A stretch of DNA of 64,000 nt from Siphonodentalium dalli (taxonomy: Eukaryota; Mollusca; Scaphopoda; Gadilida; Siphonodentaliidae). The position numbers were made by a program, and so were the translations under genes. The stretch spans positions 23,569,141-23,633,140 of the forward strand of contig CP136065.1 of NCBI GenBank assembly GCA_032622095.1, written 5' to 3'. Below the pieces are notes generated by a model. The model saw only the letters and a program-made list of their open reading frames with translations, had not been told where the DNA came from and did no database searches. This document shows positions 47,571 to 58,980 of this stretch, in pieces. Numbering within the stretch: the first letter of the stretch is position 1; each line of letters opens with the position of its first letter.

Positions 47571-48284
47571 GTAACAGTCTGTAAAACAACTACCGTTAAC
47601 ACTTCATGTAACAGTCTGTAAAACAACTACCGTTAACACTACATGTAACAGTCTGTAAAACAACTACCGTTAACACTTCATGTAACAGTCTGTAAAACAA
47701 CTACCGCTAACACTACACGTAACAGTCTGTAAAACAACTACCGTTAACACTTCATGTAACAGTCTGTAAAACAACTACCGTTAACACTACATGTATAACA
47801 GTCTGTAAAACAACTACCGTTAACACTTCATGTAACAGTCTGTAAAACAACTACCGTTAACACTTCATGTAACAGTCTGTAAAACAACTACCGCTAACAC
47901 TACACGTAACAGTCTGTAAAACAACTACCGTTAACACTTCATGTAACAGTCTGTAAAACAACTACCGTTAACACTACATGTAACAGTCTGTAAAACAACT
48001 ACCGTTAACACTACACGTAACAGTCTGTAAAACAACTACCGTTAACACTTCATGTAACAGTCTGTAAAACAACTACCGTTAACACTTCATGTAACAGTCT
48101 GTAAAACAACTACCGCTAAGACTACACGTAACAGTCTGTAAAACAACTACCGTTAACACTACATGACTACATGTAACAGTCTGTAAAACAACTACCGTTA
48201 ACACTTCATGTAACAGTCTGTAAAACAACTACCGTTAACACTACACGTAACAGTCTGTAAAACAACTACCGTTAACACTACATG
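47568..48284. repeat. 37 bp minisatellite, about 19 copies
   Basis: The unit is built of AACAGTCTGTAAAACAACTA, CCGTTAACAC and TTCATGT. Junction variants TTCATG, TACATG and TACACG alternate, and CCGCTAACAC/TACACG units recur, suggesting a loose higher-order order. Small junction insertions occur at unit 6 and unit 16. Confidence 0.93.
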
Positions 48285-51271
48285 AAATAATAGTTCGACT
48301 TGATTCTTATTGTCATCACTAATAACTTTCCGATAACGATATTTCACATTTCAAAACCATTATTATGTTACTGTTACAGTGGAAACAACGATGTAAACAT
48401 TTAGGCATACACATATATCCTATGTACCTTTCGGATTATCTCCGCATTGTGTAAATAAGTTTAGGTTGAAAGTTATGTTCGCGTGCCTGTGTTTGTCTGC
48501 CTGCTTATTCTGTCCGCATGTCGGTATGTCTTATTGCATGCCTGCATTAATATCTGTCTGTGGGTAAGGTTACTTAATAATTTGACGCAACTTGTATACC
48601 ATGTCTTTGTGGTACTTGTGTCATTTTGTATACATACCGTCATTTGTTTATTGTCATGTTGGCTGAAATGTTTGCCTACCTTTGAGACTGTATATAACAT
48701 TTGATGAAACTCTTCAATTATGCAGGACAATAAAGATATATATATATAAAGAAACCAAACCAAACCCACGTCACTCGTTTAGTTCAAAAGAGTTAACCAG
48801 TTACCATCCTGATGTCTGGTTTCTAAACGGGAAGTGAAATGAGACACTAGACTCGTTCACTGTTCACTGGAGAGTGTCGTCTGCCATCCGATGTCTACGT
48901 ATTTCTAAGTAAATTGATGTTCAGGCTGACAGGATGATTTATGGTCTGATATTAATCGTCTTTTCGTTCCCCGGGGAGTTTTCCACACGATTTGCTCCAC
49001 TATATTGCCCATGAGGATGTGTGTGCTTGTGTTCCGTACGAGACAGATCGTCGCAGACCGCGCCGTGCACATAAAACTGAATAATGACACATCAAGGAAC
49101 GACAGTCTGGTAGAGCCAGTCTTTAATATTTTACCGGGGACAGAAAGCCATTATTCGAGTCTATCTGACGTAGGTTGTATAGTAAAACCGGAGAAATTTA
49201 CACAAATTGTTGCAAATTTCAGACAGCAATAACATTGATTGAAATTTTAACATACGAAATGGTTGTAAATATGCCGCAGATAAACGACTGCGAGAAAAAT
49301 AAAAGATCGCTAACCGTCGGGACATGTCGTTATCGGTTTAGATAAGTGTCTCGAGCATATACATACGGAAGCTTATTCGGGAGTCGGGACATGGTGAAAA
49401 ACGAAAAATAATGTTATAATTTTGACTTTCAAACTCAAATTTTTGACTTTTAAAGTTAAAATTTGATTTGATAAACTCTTTATAAGCTATTTAGGGAATA
49501 AGAGTTTAGTGTAAACATATTTGTTCGCCTCAATATTAATCAAATATCAGGCGATGGGATTGTATGGAGTTCAAAGTTAAAGACACGGATGGCCTTCATG
49601 GTGGGTATTGCTCTTAAAATAGTCACTTCCGTTAAAAATCCGCCATAACAACAAGAATATTAAAATATAGACAGATCTTGTTCTTATACCAATCATAAAC
49701 ATTGCGTAAATAGTATGTTATTGTCAAGATCGTATGCTTTATTATGTAAACAAAAGTCAATTTTGTTTACAGAATCTGGCCTTTGTTTACATAACACAGC
49801 GTACAAACTTGACATTGACTTGATATTGATGATTGGTATAAGAATAAAATGTCTATATTTTAATATTCTTTTTGTTTATGGCAGTTTTAACGGGTGTGAC
49901 TATTTTAACAGCATATCCACCGCGAGGGCCATCCGTGCCTTTAAAATGTTTTGGAATTGGTCCTGTTTTGAAAGAAATTTGAACATGCCTACACTCATCA
50001 TATATAGGGCGCCCTCTAAAGCTAAAGTATCTGAATTCAGAACAGACTATATGAAATATCATCCTACAATTATTTCAAAAACATTGCTGCAACTACATCG
50101 ATAAGCAATGCAGGCATCATCAGCACAACTGGCGCCATATCATCACCGGCAAAGAATCAAACACCGACATATCCCAAACAATAGCAAAAATTTCAACTCT
50201 GTATGAAGATGCCCAAATAAAGGCGTTTGTCAAAAAAAATTAATATATACATGACTGTTAGCGGTGACATCGACAACAAAGCAAAGGTCCTGACTCCTGA
50301 ATGTAGATCATTACTTATTAATGTTCTTTCCTGTTTGGCCGCGATCGGCGTGGAGTTCAAACGATAGGGGCATACACCCATTATACTAAATAATAACTTT
50401 GTAATAGCAATACAATGTTAGTGGCAATATTTCCAAGTCGGTCGATTATAGACCATAGCTTTGAACTCTTCCAGAATAGCTTGGAGTTGTCAGTTCGTGT
50501 TGCTGTAACTATACTGATCGAAGGCGAGTGTCTGCCTGTAGCGCTATATTCGGCGTGTTAACATCTCATGCGGTTGATGGCCTATACAGAATTTGTTGAT
50601 GACCTGTACAGAACTAATTTCTGATCAGAGCTTCGTGGTGCATCTCTGCTGTTTCCCCACTCATATGGAATCAGTTGATTAGTTCCATTTGATATGCGGC
50701 TTCTAATCTTTTTTGACATTTCCGAGGGTTATTTGTGGCTTGATGTGATTATTAGGTGTTTGTCTGGGAGTAAGATGGCGCAAAACATGAATGAGCATCG
50801 AGACCATAACAATCGTTAATCCATGACAGCGAGACCTTTTGGTCTTAATACCTGGATGAAATGAGGGATTTTTTTTATTAGGAATTTGGGGAGGGGACCC
50901 CAGGAGGATTTGAAAGGGCGGGATGTCCTTTCTTACAACCCATTTAGGACTGATGAACGGGGTTATGAAATGATGAAGGTGAAAAAAAAAATTATCTAGA
51001 TATTATGATTATTTTTGTTGGTTTTACTTTTTCTTTCGTTGCTGTGTTTCTACTTCTGTTGTTGTGGTTTTATGGAGCTCCACTCCTTGCTGTCTCAGTA
51101 GTTCTTCTTGAGTATCTCGCTGTTGTTGTTGTTGTTGCTGTTGTTGTTGTCGGTATCTATGAAATGGGGGAAACCACAGCAATGAAGTTTATAGTTGAGC
51201 AGAGGGGATAGTGAACCCACTGTTCCTGCACAAGAGGAACATGGGTGAGATGGTGTGTTGTTAACTTTTTC
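48285..51271. other. Largely unassigned stretch
   Basis: About 49829-49943 is a diverged copy of 17825-17945. A TTG/CTG trinucleotide run lies at 51119-51150. An open frame at 49005-49232 (75 codons) and one at 49715-50104 (129 codons) have no recognisable domain. No gene is called. Confidence 0.35.
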
Positions 51272-51595
51272 TTAAAGGGGTACTGTACACTAAATCCGAC
51301 CATTTATGGGGCCATCCCCTTTTATACTCATCAGAATTTATGCAACAAATGAATGAATGTGAGTCATGGTCGGATTAGTTCAAAATACACGCATGTGCTC
51401 TATGAACAATGCAAACAACATGGTGATTATAGTGATAATGAGATTATGACTCGATTGCATCGTTCATAGAGCACATGCGTGTATTTTTGCACTAAACCAT
51501 GGCTCAAATTCATTCATTTGTTGCTTATATGCTTTTGAGTATAATAGGAGATGGCCTCATAAACGGCCGTTATTTAGTGTGCAGCACCCTTTTAA
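51272..51595. mobile_element. TTAA-flanked palindromic MITE, AGGGGTACTG family
   Basis: Starts TTAA-AGGGGTACTGTACACTAAAT and ends ATTTAGTGTGCAGCACCCTT-TTAA. The arms stay complementary for about 130-140 bp each (GGCCATC, CAACAAATGAATGAAT, ACACGCATGTGCTCTATGAAC), so nearly all of the 324 bp can fold. The arm tips are shared with the element at 54055. Confidence 0.87.
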
Positions 51596-52408
51596 CTAAA
51601 CACTCATAGACGAGAAGTTCCCTTCGGAAATATTGAGATAATAAGTTAGTTGAACTTATTATCTGAACATTTCCCACCAGTGAATGGCCATCCTTCAGCA
51701 CTTGTATCAGCCATTCGGCTGTCTGTCGTCCGCTTTATCGACGTATTTGCATCACCACAACCGGACTTGGGGTAGCAAACGTGAACCCAATTCCAAGCTT
51801 CACTGCCACGTGTGTACGGGTCTTTAAAATTGCGTTATTTTGGTGAAGCGTTTCACCGCCCTGGATGAGGGTTGGGGTTTCATGTATCGACATAAATGAC
51901 AGCAGATACACAAGATAATGACTCCGATAGTAAGCAGAGCATATATATATATATATAGAATGCGTTCTGTGTTTCATCGACAGGGGAATAACGACTGGGG
52001 AACATATACGCATTGGCAGACAATTGGTTCACATTCCAGACGGTGTAATGGAGACCCCCTGAGGCTACCCGAGCCTGTGTTATCATTACCTAACACGAAT
52101 CATGTCATAATTAAATCATGATTTCTGACTTACTTGCATGCTAAACTTGATATATATTCACGTCTTGACGAGGACCATGGGGTTTTGTGGCCACCCTTGG
52201 GTATTATTTGATTAAATAAATGCACATTAACCGCCCCGGAAGTAGGGTTGATTACAGGCTTACACAATGATGGACGTGTCTATGTTGTGTGGAAAAAAGT
52301 TTCAATTCTCGTCTGCGCATTGCAATTCTCTTCAATTCTTAATGGCCAACTTGTAATTTATGTCTTAATCAGAAGGTTACGTGAGTTCCGAATTATCATC
52401 TCCCAATC
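51596..52408. other. Unassigned intergenic DNA
   Basis: Only a TA microsatellite near 51940-51957 stands out. Confidence 0.35.
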
Positions 52409-52915
52409 TAGATCATGCCATGAATCTCTACTATGGCTAACGCTCGTAGAGATCATAATCCTAGAGTGCAAAACCTTGGAACTTTTTGAAGTTTTGACAG
52501 GGAACCTTATAAAGTCAAAAACATAACACGGGGAATATATTTTTTAGTTATTATCTGTTCTTTAATAAAGTACTTCACTGTTGTTGAAGGTCCCAACAAG
52601 AAATTGCATGCTTTACTGTGACGTTTGTGAGCCGATATCGCAATAAACATTTCAATTAATTACTCAAGAGAAATACCATAATTGTAAGAAACGCAAAGCA
52701 AAATCGGCGACAAAGTCACTTAAATCGTGAAATTTCTTGTTGCGACCTTCACTTACAGTGAAGTACATTATTAAGAACCAGATAATAACTAAGAGATATA
52801 TTCCCTGTGTTATTGTTTCGATTTTATAAGGTTCCCTGTCAAACCATCGAAAAGTTCCAAGGTTTTGTACTGGTGGAATATGATCTCTACGGGCGTTAGC
52901 CAGAGTACATCTCAT
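52409..52915. mobile_element. Long-TIR Mutator-like MITE, copy 2
   Basis: Aligns along its length with 43510-44006 (TAGATCATGCCAYGAATCTC, CCTTGGAACTTTTTGAAG, CCGATATCGCAATAAA, GGTTCCCTGTCAAA) with moderate divergence. The right tip is decayed and no target duplication is clear, so its right edge is approximate. Confidence 0.78.
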
Positions 52916-53631
52916 CATATGGTATCACGTACTCTATTCATCCTGATGTCACGTGGAAACTCAAGCAATTTAACAAATATACACTAATCGAACTGATACC
53001 GGAATAACATGTACCTCATCCGTGATGACAATACATCATTCTGGTATCCAATCGAAAATTGCAGATATATTCCTCTGGTTTTTAAATATACGATTATCAT
53101 CAGTGCGTTTATTTGTGTATAGCCAACAATGAAACCACGAAGAACGAACACTGTATTTTATAGTAGCGTTTAAAATGCATGTCGCATACGAATAACGTAT
53201 ATATGGTGTCGCCTACGGAATATACAGGAGAGAATAAAATAGACACTGGGCCCTGATTGGTCAATAGCCTTGTGTGCTTTTTGCATTAAAAAAATCATCA
53301 CACCTCTTCCCTATGATTTCCCACTGGTAAAATAGCCATTGGCACAGGAATTAACCCTCTGTAGTGAAGTTTGACTTTTTTGGTGTGGTCTAAAATATGA
53401 CAGTATTTTTTTATGCGGTTCTGACACTAGTTACGAAAACACAAGATTTAAAGGCGAATTCCCTGCTAGACAGACATGATTTTTTTGCGCAAAAAGTTTC
53501 CCCAAATGTAAATTTTTCAGATTTAAAGAAAATTTTTGACCCAAAGTTTATATTGCCAACAGTATACGCTAAAACGTTAGCACTGAGGCCTATGGAAATA
53601 ATTTACACCAGTGTAACCTACACGATATCAG
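52916..53631. other. Unassigned DNA upstream of a LINE fragment
   Basis: An 80-codon frame at 53397-53639 has no recognised domain. CCATTGGCACAGG at about 53335-53347 may be a scrap of the hairpin MITE core. Confidence 0.3.
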
Positions 53632-54805
53632 ATGATTAAATTACCTTTAACATGGCTCACCCAATTGTCGCGTTATAACATTGTATTCAATAGCGCAGAT
53701 CAACTATCAGGGCAGCGTGAACAGATGCTGACTAAGACATTGACATCAGAACACGTGGAAGTGTTTCGCAATGATATATTCAATGACGATAGACCGACAG
53801 GGAAAAATAAACTATGAACCTATAGGATATTTAAAGATGAATACAAAATTGAGCCATATGTCATTCACACACGATCACTAATTGCTCGCGAAATGTTTTC
53901 TAGATTGCGCGTGAGCAACCACATATTTGCAATAGAAAAAGGGAGGCATCGACAACCAATTATACCATTGGAAAATCGGATGTGTTCCACGTGTGACAAG
54001 CAATGTGTTGAATCAGAAATGCATTTTATCATTGAATGTAACGAATACGATGATTTAAAGGGGTACTGTACGCCATTTTCATTAAATTTCCGGTGACAAC
54101 AACGATCTAATATCGATAATATATAGAAACATAAGTAATTTGAGTCGAAGATGTATTCTGTAAACGCTCAGGTTAATATGCTATCTTAAAATTTAATAAT
54201 TTAAAAGTTAATAATTTGATATAAATTGAATTTATGACTGGAGCCATAAAATGGCGTCAATTAAATTACGAATTACCGTAATAAAAAACAGTAATTGAGG
54301 GATACTGGATTTTAAACCGATCGCACACACGATCGCTTAAAATATTATGATGATACGGGGAGAACACTCAAGCCACTCACTGGCTAGCGATGATACAATA
54401 ACTTAAATGATTATATGGGACTAGTATGCATATAATAAAACTTTTATTTGATTCATTTGGTTGAAAACGTTACAAAAATTACTCGACAACGACAATTTGT
54501 ATTTTTGCATTCCGGTAAATTTGTCATCCGTAACATGACTTCGTACTCAACATACTTTCAAATAATGGAAAAATTGTTACCTTATTCTCCGACTCGGAGA
54601 CTATAGAAACCAACAACAACATTTGGCGTACAGTACCCCTTTAAGATCTAATTTATTCAGCGAAATTGAGAAACATGATAGTGAGTTCAATAATTTGAAT
54701 GACGCAGATAAATTTACACTCTTTATGAGAAATGATAATATTAAATTAATTAACAAGGTTGGCAACACAGTCCAGCTATTTTTCCTTCAGCAGAATAATA
54801 AAACT
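53632..54805 (+). pseudogene. LINE C-terminal ORF interrupted by a MITE
   Basis: The frame at 53632 is broken by a TGA at 53815-53817 (KL-stop-TYRIFKDEYKIEPY), then continues with MFSRLRVSNHIFAIEKGRH, CSTCDKQCVESEMHFIIEC and NEYDDL. This CxxC...ExExHFxxxC block is the typical C-terminal finger of several invertebrate non-LTR polyproteins. At 54055 a TTAA MITE interrupts it. The frame resumes at 54645 with RSNLFSEIEKHD and ends at a TGA near 54805. Removing the insert with one TTAA gives a continuous frame. Confidence 0.8.
54055..54644. mobile_element. TTAA-flanked MITE inserted in a LINE ORF
   Basis: Starts TTAA-AGGGGTACTGTACGCCA and ends TGGCGTACAGTACCCCT-TTAA: 17 bp perfect inverted repeats inside TTAA. 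It is 586 bp without one TTAA copy. Interior is AT-rich and unlike 51272-51595 except at the tips. No transposase frame. Confidence 0.9.
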
Positions 54806-55462
54806 TGAATAAATTGTTGAGGGAATGTTGATAAAAAACCAAGGGTTCCATATAAAAACAGAAGGTTATATAACTCTAGAATGGAAAATTGGAGCAACGC
54901 CATGTCCATCTCTTTTGAAAGCAGTCATGATGACGAACCTCCATACCAAATATCAATGAGCTCCGACAACTCATGGCTAAGATATATACCCCAGCGGACT
55001 GACAGACGCACAGGCAGACGGACAAATTCAATCCAGTATACACCACATTTTTCTTCGAACAGTGGGGATATAATAATGTGACCTTTTCTCAAATTGCCCC
55101 CTTGATTCACTGGGGAGTTGACATATTCGCTTCGACATAAATCGGGACAATATATATATAAACATATCGTCTCAGCTTTGAAAGGTTTTGATTCAGAAAT
55201 GTAACGGAGATCTTTCAGCAACAAATACCTTAGGGTTTACATTCGCTAACACGATGCAGTGTCAGATGACTGCGCCGCTAGCATGCTATATATCTATTAA
55301 TAAAAACACGTGCAAATTTATAAATTCATTCGATGACTCCCATGGGTGAGATGACGATTTTATGTTTTAAATCCTTCACGGGTTGTGGAAAAAAATAGTG
55401 AGTGATCGAGTGTTTCTTGACGTCTTTGTGTTAATCCATGAGTGCAGACTTATCTTCGGACA
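54806..55462. other. Unassigned; possible retroelement 3' tail
   Basis: GGACTGACAGACGCACAGGCAGACGG near 54995-55020 resembles the CAGAC tail that ends the 130 bp arrays. No gene is recognised. Confidence 0.35.
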
Positions 55463-55893
55463 TATGTGACCCACCATATCAAATCCAGTCGTAAGTCGGG
55501 ATTTTTTTTTACCCTGTGCCAATGCATTCTCTTATAAGAGAATGCGTTGGCCTAACAATTTTTTACAATTTTAATAATTTTTTCTTGTATTCTTTAACAA
55601 TTTTATAATTTCACCCATACAGAGCCCCAGACAAACATGAGCAGACGACGCTCTTCTATATGCTTCTATATATGTGTGGGGCTCCCTGCAGGGTAATGGA
55701 TGTATTTTATTTTATGTCCTAATAATTGTAAGAAACATTTATTTAAAAAAAAATGATAAAAAATTGTTAGGCCAATGCATTCTCTTATATATGCGAGGCG
55801 ACCTATGGTCGACTTGCATATATAAGAGAATGCATTGGCACAGGGTAAAAAAAATCCAGACTTACGACTGGATTTGATATGACGGGTCACATA
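55463..55893. mobile_element. Hairpin MITE core in TATGTGACCC coat, second full copy
   Basis: Coat TATGTGACCCACCATATC on the left and its complement on the right, TA-flanked core at 55512-55845. The spacer is in the opposite orientation to 24381-24835. The first hairpin is reduced to CTCTTATAAGAG with the whole loop lost. Confidence 0.82.
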
Positions 55894-56740
55894 TAAGAGG
55901 CATAAATCTATTCCGAACAGCATTATACTACACGAGTAAAACAATACAGCATACACCTATATTGACTGCCTTGTGTGGAATAGCGAGAACTCTTTCCCCG
56001 AAGTTGTGAACAGGACTATTTATTTCGGCCAATTTGGCCGGTTACTTCATGTGACTTTTTCATCTGACGTGTGTGTCGGATAATTGATCTGGAGGATTTA
56101 TGTAAATGTTAGCCCAAACTACATTTCCAAGTAACGATGGTTTTGTTGTTTATTTTGAGGAATAATACCGCGTCAGATGAATTCAGCCCAAATATGTTAA
56201 CAGTTGTCGTGTCAGACATTCGGCAGTAGGTTAGCGTTATTTAGTATTTGTGGATGTCCTTTAACATGGGGAAAATAGACTAACTGCGCTTGAACGAGCA
56301 TGTGAATTTGTCGTTTTTAATGTACAGCAACTTGATAATCAATAACAGAGGCATTCTCTGTCAAATAAGGTCGCTCTATTTACGGTATTAATTGCGGAAC
56401 TTTCTAAAGTAAACTACGCGTAAACGGATACATACGGTAAATTCTAGAATGTGCCGGAATCGGCCTAATCGCCCCAGGGCCAACTCGCCCAGTCGACGTG
56501 TGTCAATTCGGTACCTACTATAACATGTACCCGAGTCCGATACGGAATAAAAGATGTATACGGGTGTTATATAGCGTTTGGTCCGTTGTTTCTCAATGAA
56601 TATTATTGAAATTTGGTGTATATGTCCGGGCTGGGACATGGAATACAACAACGTTTGAATTGTTTTTAAATTTACAAATTTGTTGATTTTATTCAATTTG
56701 TTTTCGTTCTGAAAACACACTATAAAGTGTATATAATATA
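55894..56740. other. Unassigned intergenic DNA
   Basis: A 124-codon minus frame at 56388-56762 has no recognised domain. Nothing else is supported. Confidence 0.3.
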
Positions 56741-57040
56741 ATAACGAACACGAGACATACATAATTTATAAACTGTTAACAAAAGATATCAAATTAAATA
56801 CATGACAAAGATGACTCAGTGGAGTTTATAAAGTGAACATAAAAACATTGAGGTAAGAATCTTTTTAAGGAATGCAACTTTATTTAATGATAATAAACAC
56901 ATAAATTAAAATAACAAACATGAGACATACATGATTTATAAACTGTTAACAAAAGATATCAAACTCAATACATGACAAAGATGACTCAGTGAAGTTTATA
57001 AAGTGAACATAAAAATATTAAGGTAAGAATCTTTTTAAGC
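56741..57040. repeat. Tandem duplication of about 129 bp (two copies, 170 bp apart)
   Basis: The segment 56741-56869 (ATAACGAACACGAGACATAC ... GTAAGAATCTTTTTAAG) recurs at 56911-57039 with few changes. About 42 bp of unrelated DNA separates the copies. Confidence 0.85.
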
Positions 57041-58499
57041 ATTACTAAACCGTTTAGCACAGACCACAGTCCACTTCACTCATCCGATCATCACCAAACT
57101 TCATATTTATCTTGATATTGATCTATCAGATGAGAGCTATCAAATATTTTTTTAATTTCATAGGAAAAAATGGTCGCCAGCGGCCATATTGCATTTACGT
57201 TATATTTTATCGCGTCATGTCGATATCTAGTATTACTTAGAAATTTCACCTTTCCAGATTCATAATTGCTCCATTGACTGTAACAGATGAAATTATTCCC
57301 CTCTTCGGATAGAGTGTCACTGAAACTTTATTTTGTCAGACTGTCTGTATAATCACTGATTATATGTGGCAATAATCTGTAATAAGATGTAGCACTATTT
57401 TATTTTATATTTACATGCAGTGCTGTTTTTATACATCAATTCTAATCCCCCTAGATCATCATGTGATCGATCATACATCGCGCGAGGACCTGGTTGAATT
57501 AAGGGGGTTTTATGGATCACTTCTGTCCTCAAGCTAGATTATACTTATGACATTTAAAGGCATGTTTCTAACGTGGATGGTTAGATATGCTTGAGAAACC
57601 ACCACTCTTTAATTCACACCAAGTTGTCAGCTGTCATGTTCGGATATTAGAACCCATAGCCATGATATATGGTTTATTTTGTGTATACTAGTAATATAGT
57701 TATTTTCAGTACCTTTATATACCAGTACTGTGTATAACAATGCATATAAATTAATCCATGTATACATGTATATTGATTCAACGGATTCAGTGGTTTTGTC
57801 CATCAGTCTATCAAATTTGCGGGGAAAACATGGCCACAAGCAGTACACCCTGCTAAATTTCGAATTTGAATCAATTGGCGCACCCTGCAGCCAGCTTTTA
57901 TTGGAGAACTTTTTCTTATGTGGATATTTTGGGTCACCGCTAGATGTGAGCCATATTTTGTTCTCAAACTGTCCTTGTGAAGACATCACTGCCAGCGGTG
58001 ATCTTCAATTTTACTATTTTTATGGCTAAATAATTTGGTTGATCCTACAGACGAGACCCCTTGTCCGATCGTCATCAGATTCCACAATTATCTTCTGGAT
58101 AACCAGGGTGAGAGTAATCTAATTTTCCCGAATTTCGTTAAAAAACATTACCACAGGCAGCAATTTGGTATCTTACTCTTTGATCCTCTTTTGCATGACT
58201 GAATTGTTTAGCAACTGTACAGACATATCCCTCATCTGGTTTTTATATACATGTATATCTCTTCATGCGGATAGCCAGTATTACGTAGGTACTTCAACTT
58301 TCTGCATTCCTGTCATCATTTGAAATATAAAAATTTACCTGATACATGCACCCTTCAAAATTTGTTTCGTCGTATCTATTTTAATGACCCGTATGGTAAT
58401 ATTGATACAGATATATTTGTCAAACATTTATTTGTACAATATACAGGTATTTAGTTTGTAACTAAATCTAGAAATATATAATAGTAGCTCGTGGACCCC
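57041..58499. other. Unassigned intergenic DNA
   Basis: A 99-codon plus frame (57730-58029) is unrecognised. CCGATCATCACCAAACTT (about 57085) and CCGATCGTCATCAGATTCC (about 58065) may be parts of a diverged dispersed repeat. Confidence 0.3.
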
Positions 58500-58980
58500 A
58501 CTTCGTCCGGGATGTTCCCCTCTGATTTTCGGAGAAATGCGCGATTTAACCTTGAATTGACTATTTTAAAGGTGAAGGTCATGTCGGGGTCACGATTTGA
58601 CCCGTCCAAAACACTCCCCGGACAAAAGTCACGACAAAAGTACCCGTCGAAATCCGCCCGGCTTTATACCCGATTTGACCTTGAATTGACAATTTTGAAT
58701 GTCAAGATCAGGTCAGGGTCATGATTTGACCCACCCGAAACACTCCTGGGACAAAAGTAACAGTAGGTATCAAATTTCGTTGAAATACTTCCGTTTTACC
58801 AGATTTGACCTTGAATTGATCTTTTTGAATGTCAAAGTCAGGTCGGGATCAAGATTTGACCCGTCCAAAATACTCCCTGGAAATAATTTCCCCTAGGTAT
58901 CAAATTTCGTCAAATCTGTCCGGCAGTTTTCCCGGCCATAGCTAACAGACAAACAGACAGACAAATGTCCAAAATATATA
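58500..58980. repeat. 130 bp tandem array with ACAG tail, locus 2
   Basis: Three units with anchors at about 58542, 58672 and 58802 (period 130), the same unit as 46600-47215, ending again in GGCCATAGCTAACAGACA and a CAGACA run, then AAAATATATATTA. Same orientation at both loci. Confidence 0.85.

Noticed and set aside
47568-48284. CRISPR-like array
   Set aside because: Units are contiguous 37 bp tandem repeats without unique spacers, and the context is eukaryotic. The same holds for 18172-22504 and 60176-64000.
55463-55893. Opposite spacer orientation as evidence for an inversion event
   Set aside because: The coats are symmetrical, so the whole element may simply have inserted in the other direction.
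58491-58896. Frames with RFDLELTILKVKVRSGSRFD as a gene
   Set aside because: Produced by the 130 bp tandem unit at both 46.6 and 58.5 kb; no domain and no consistent start.
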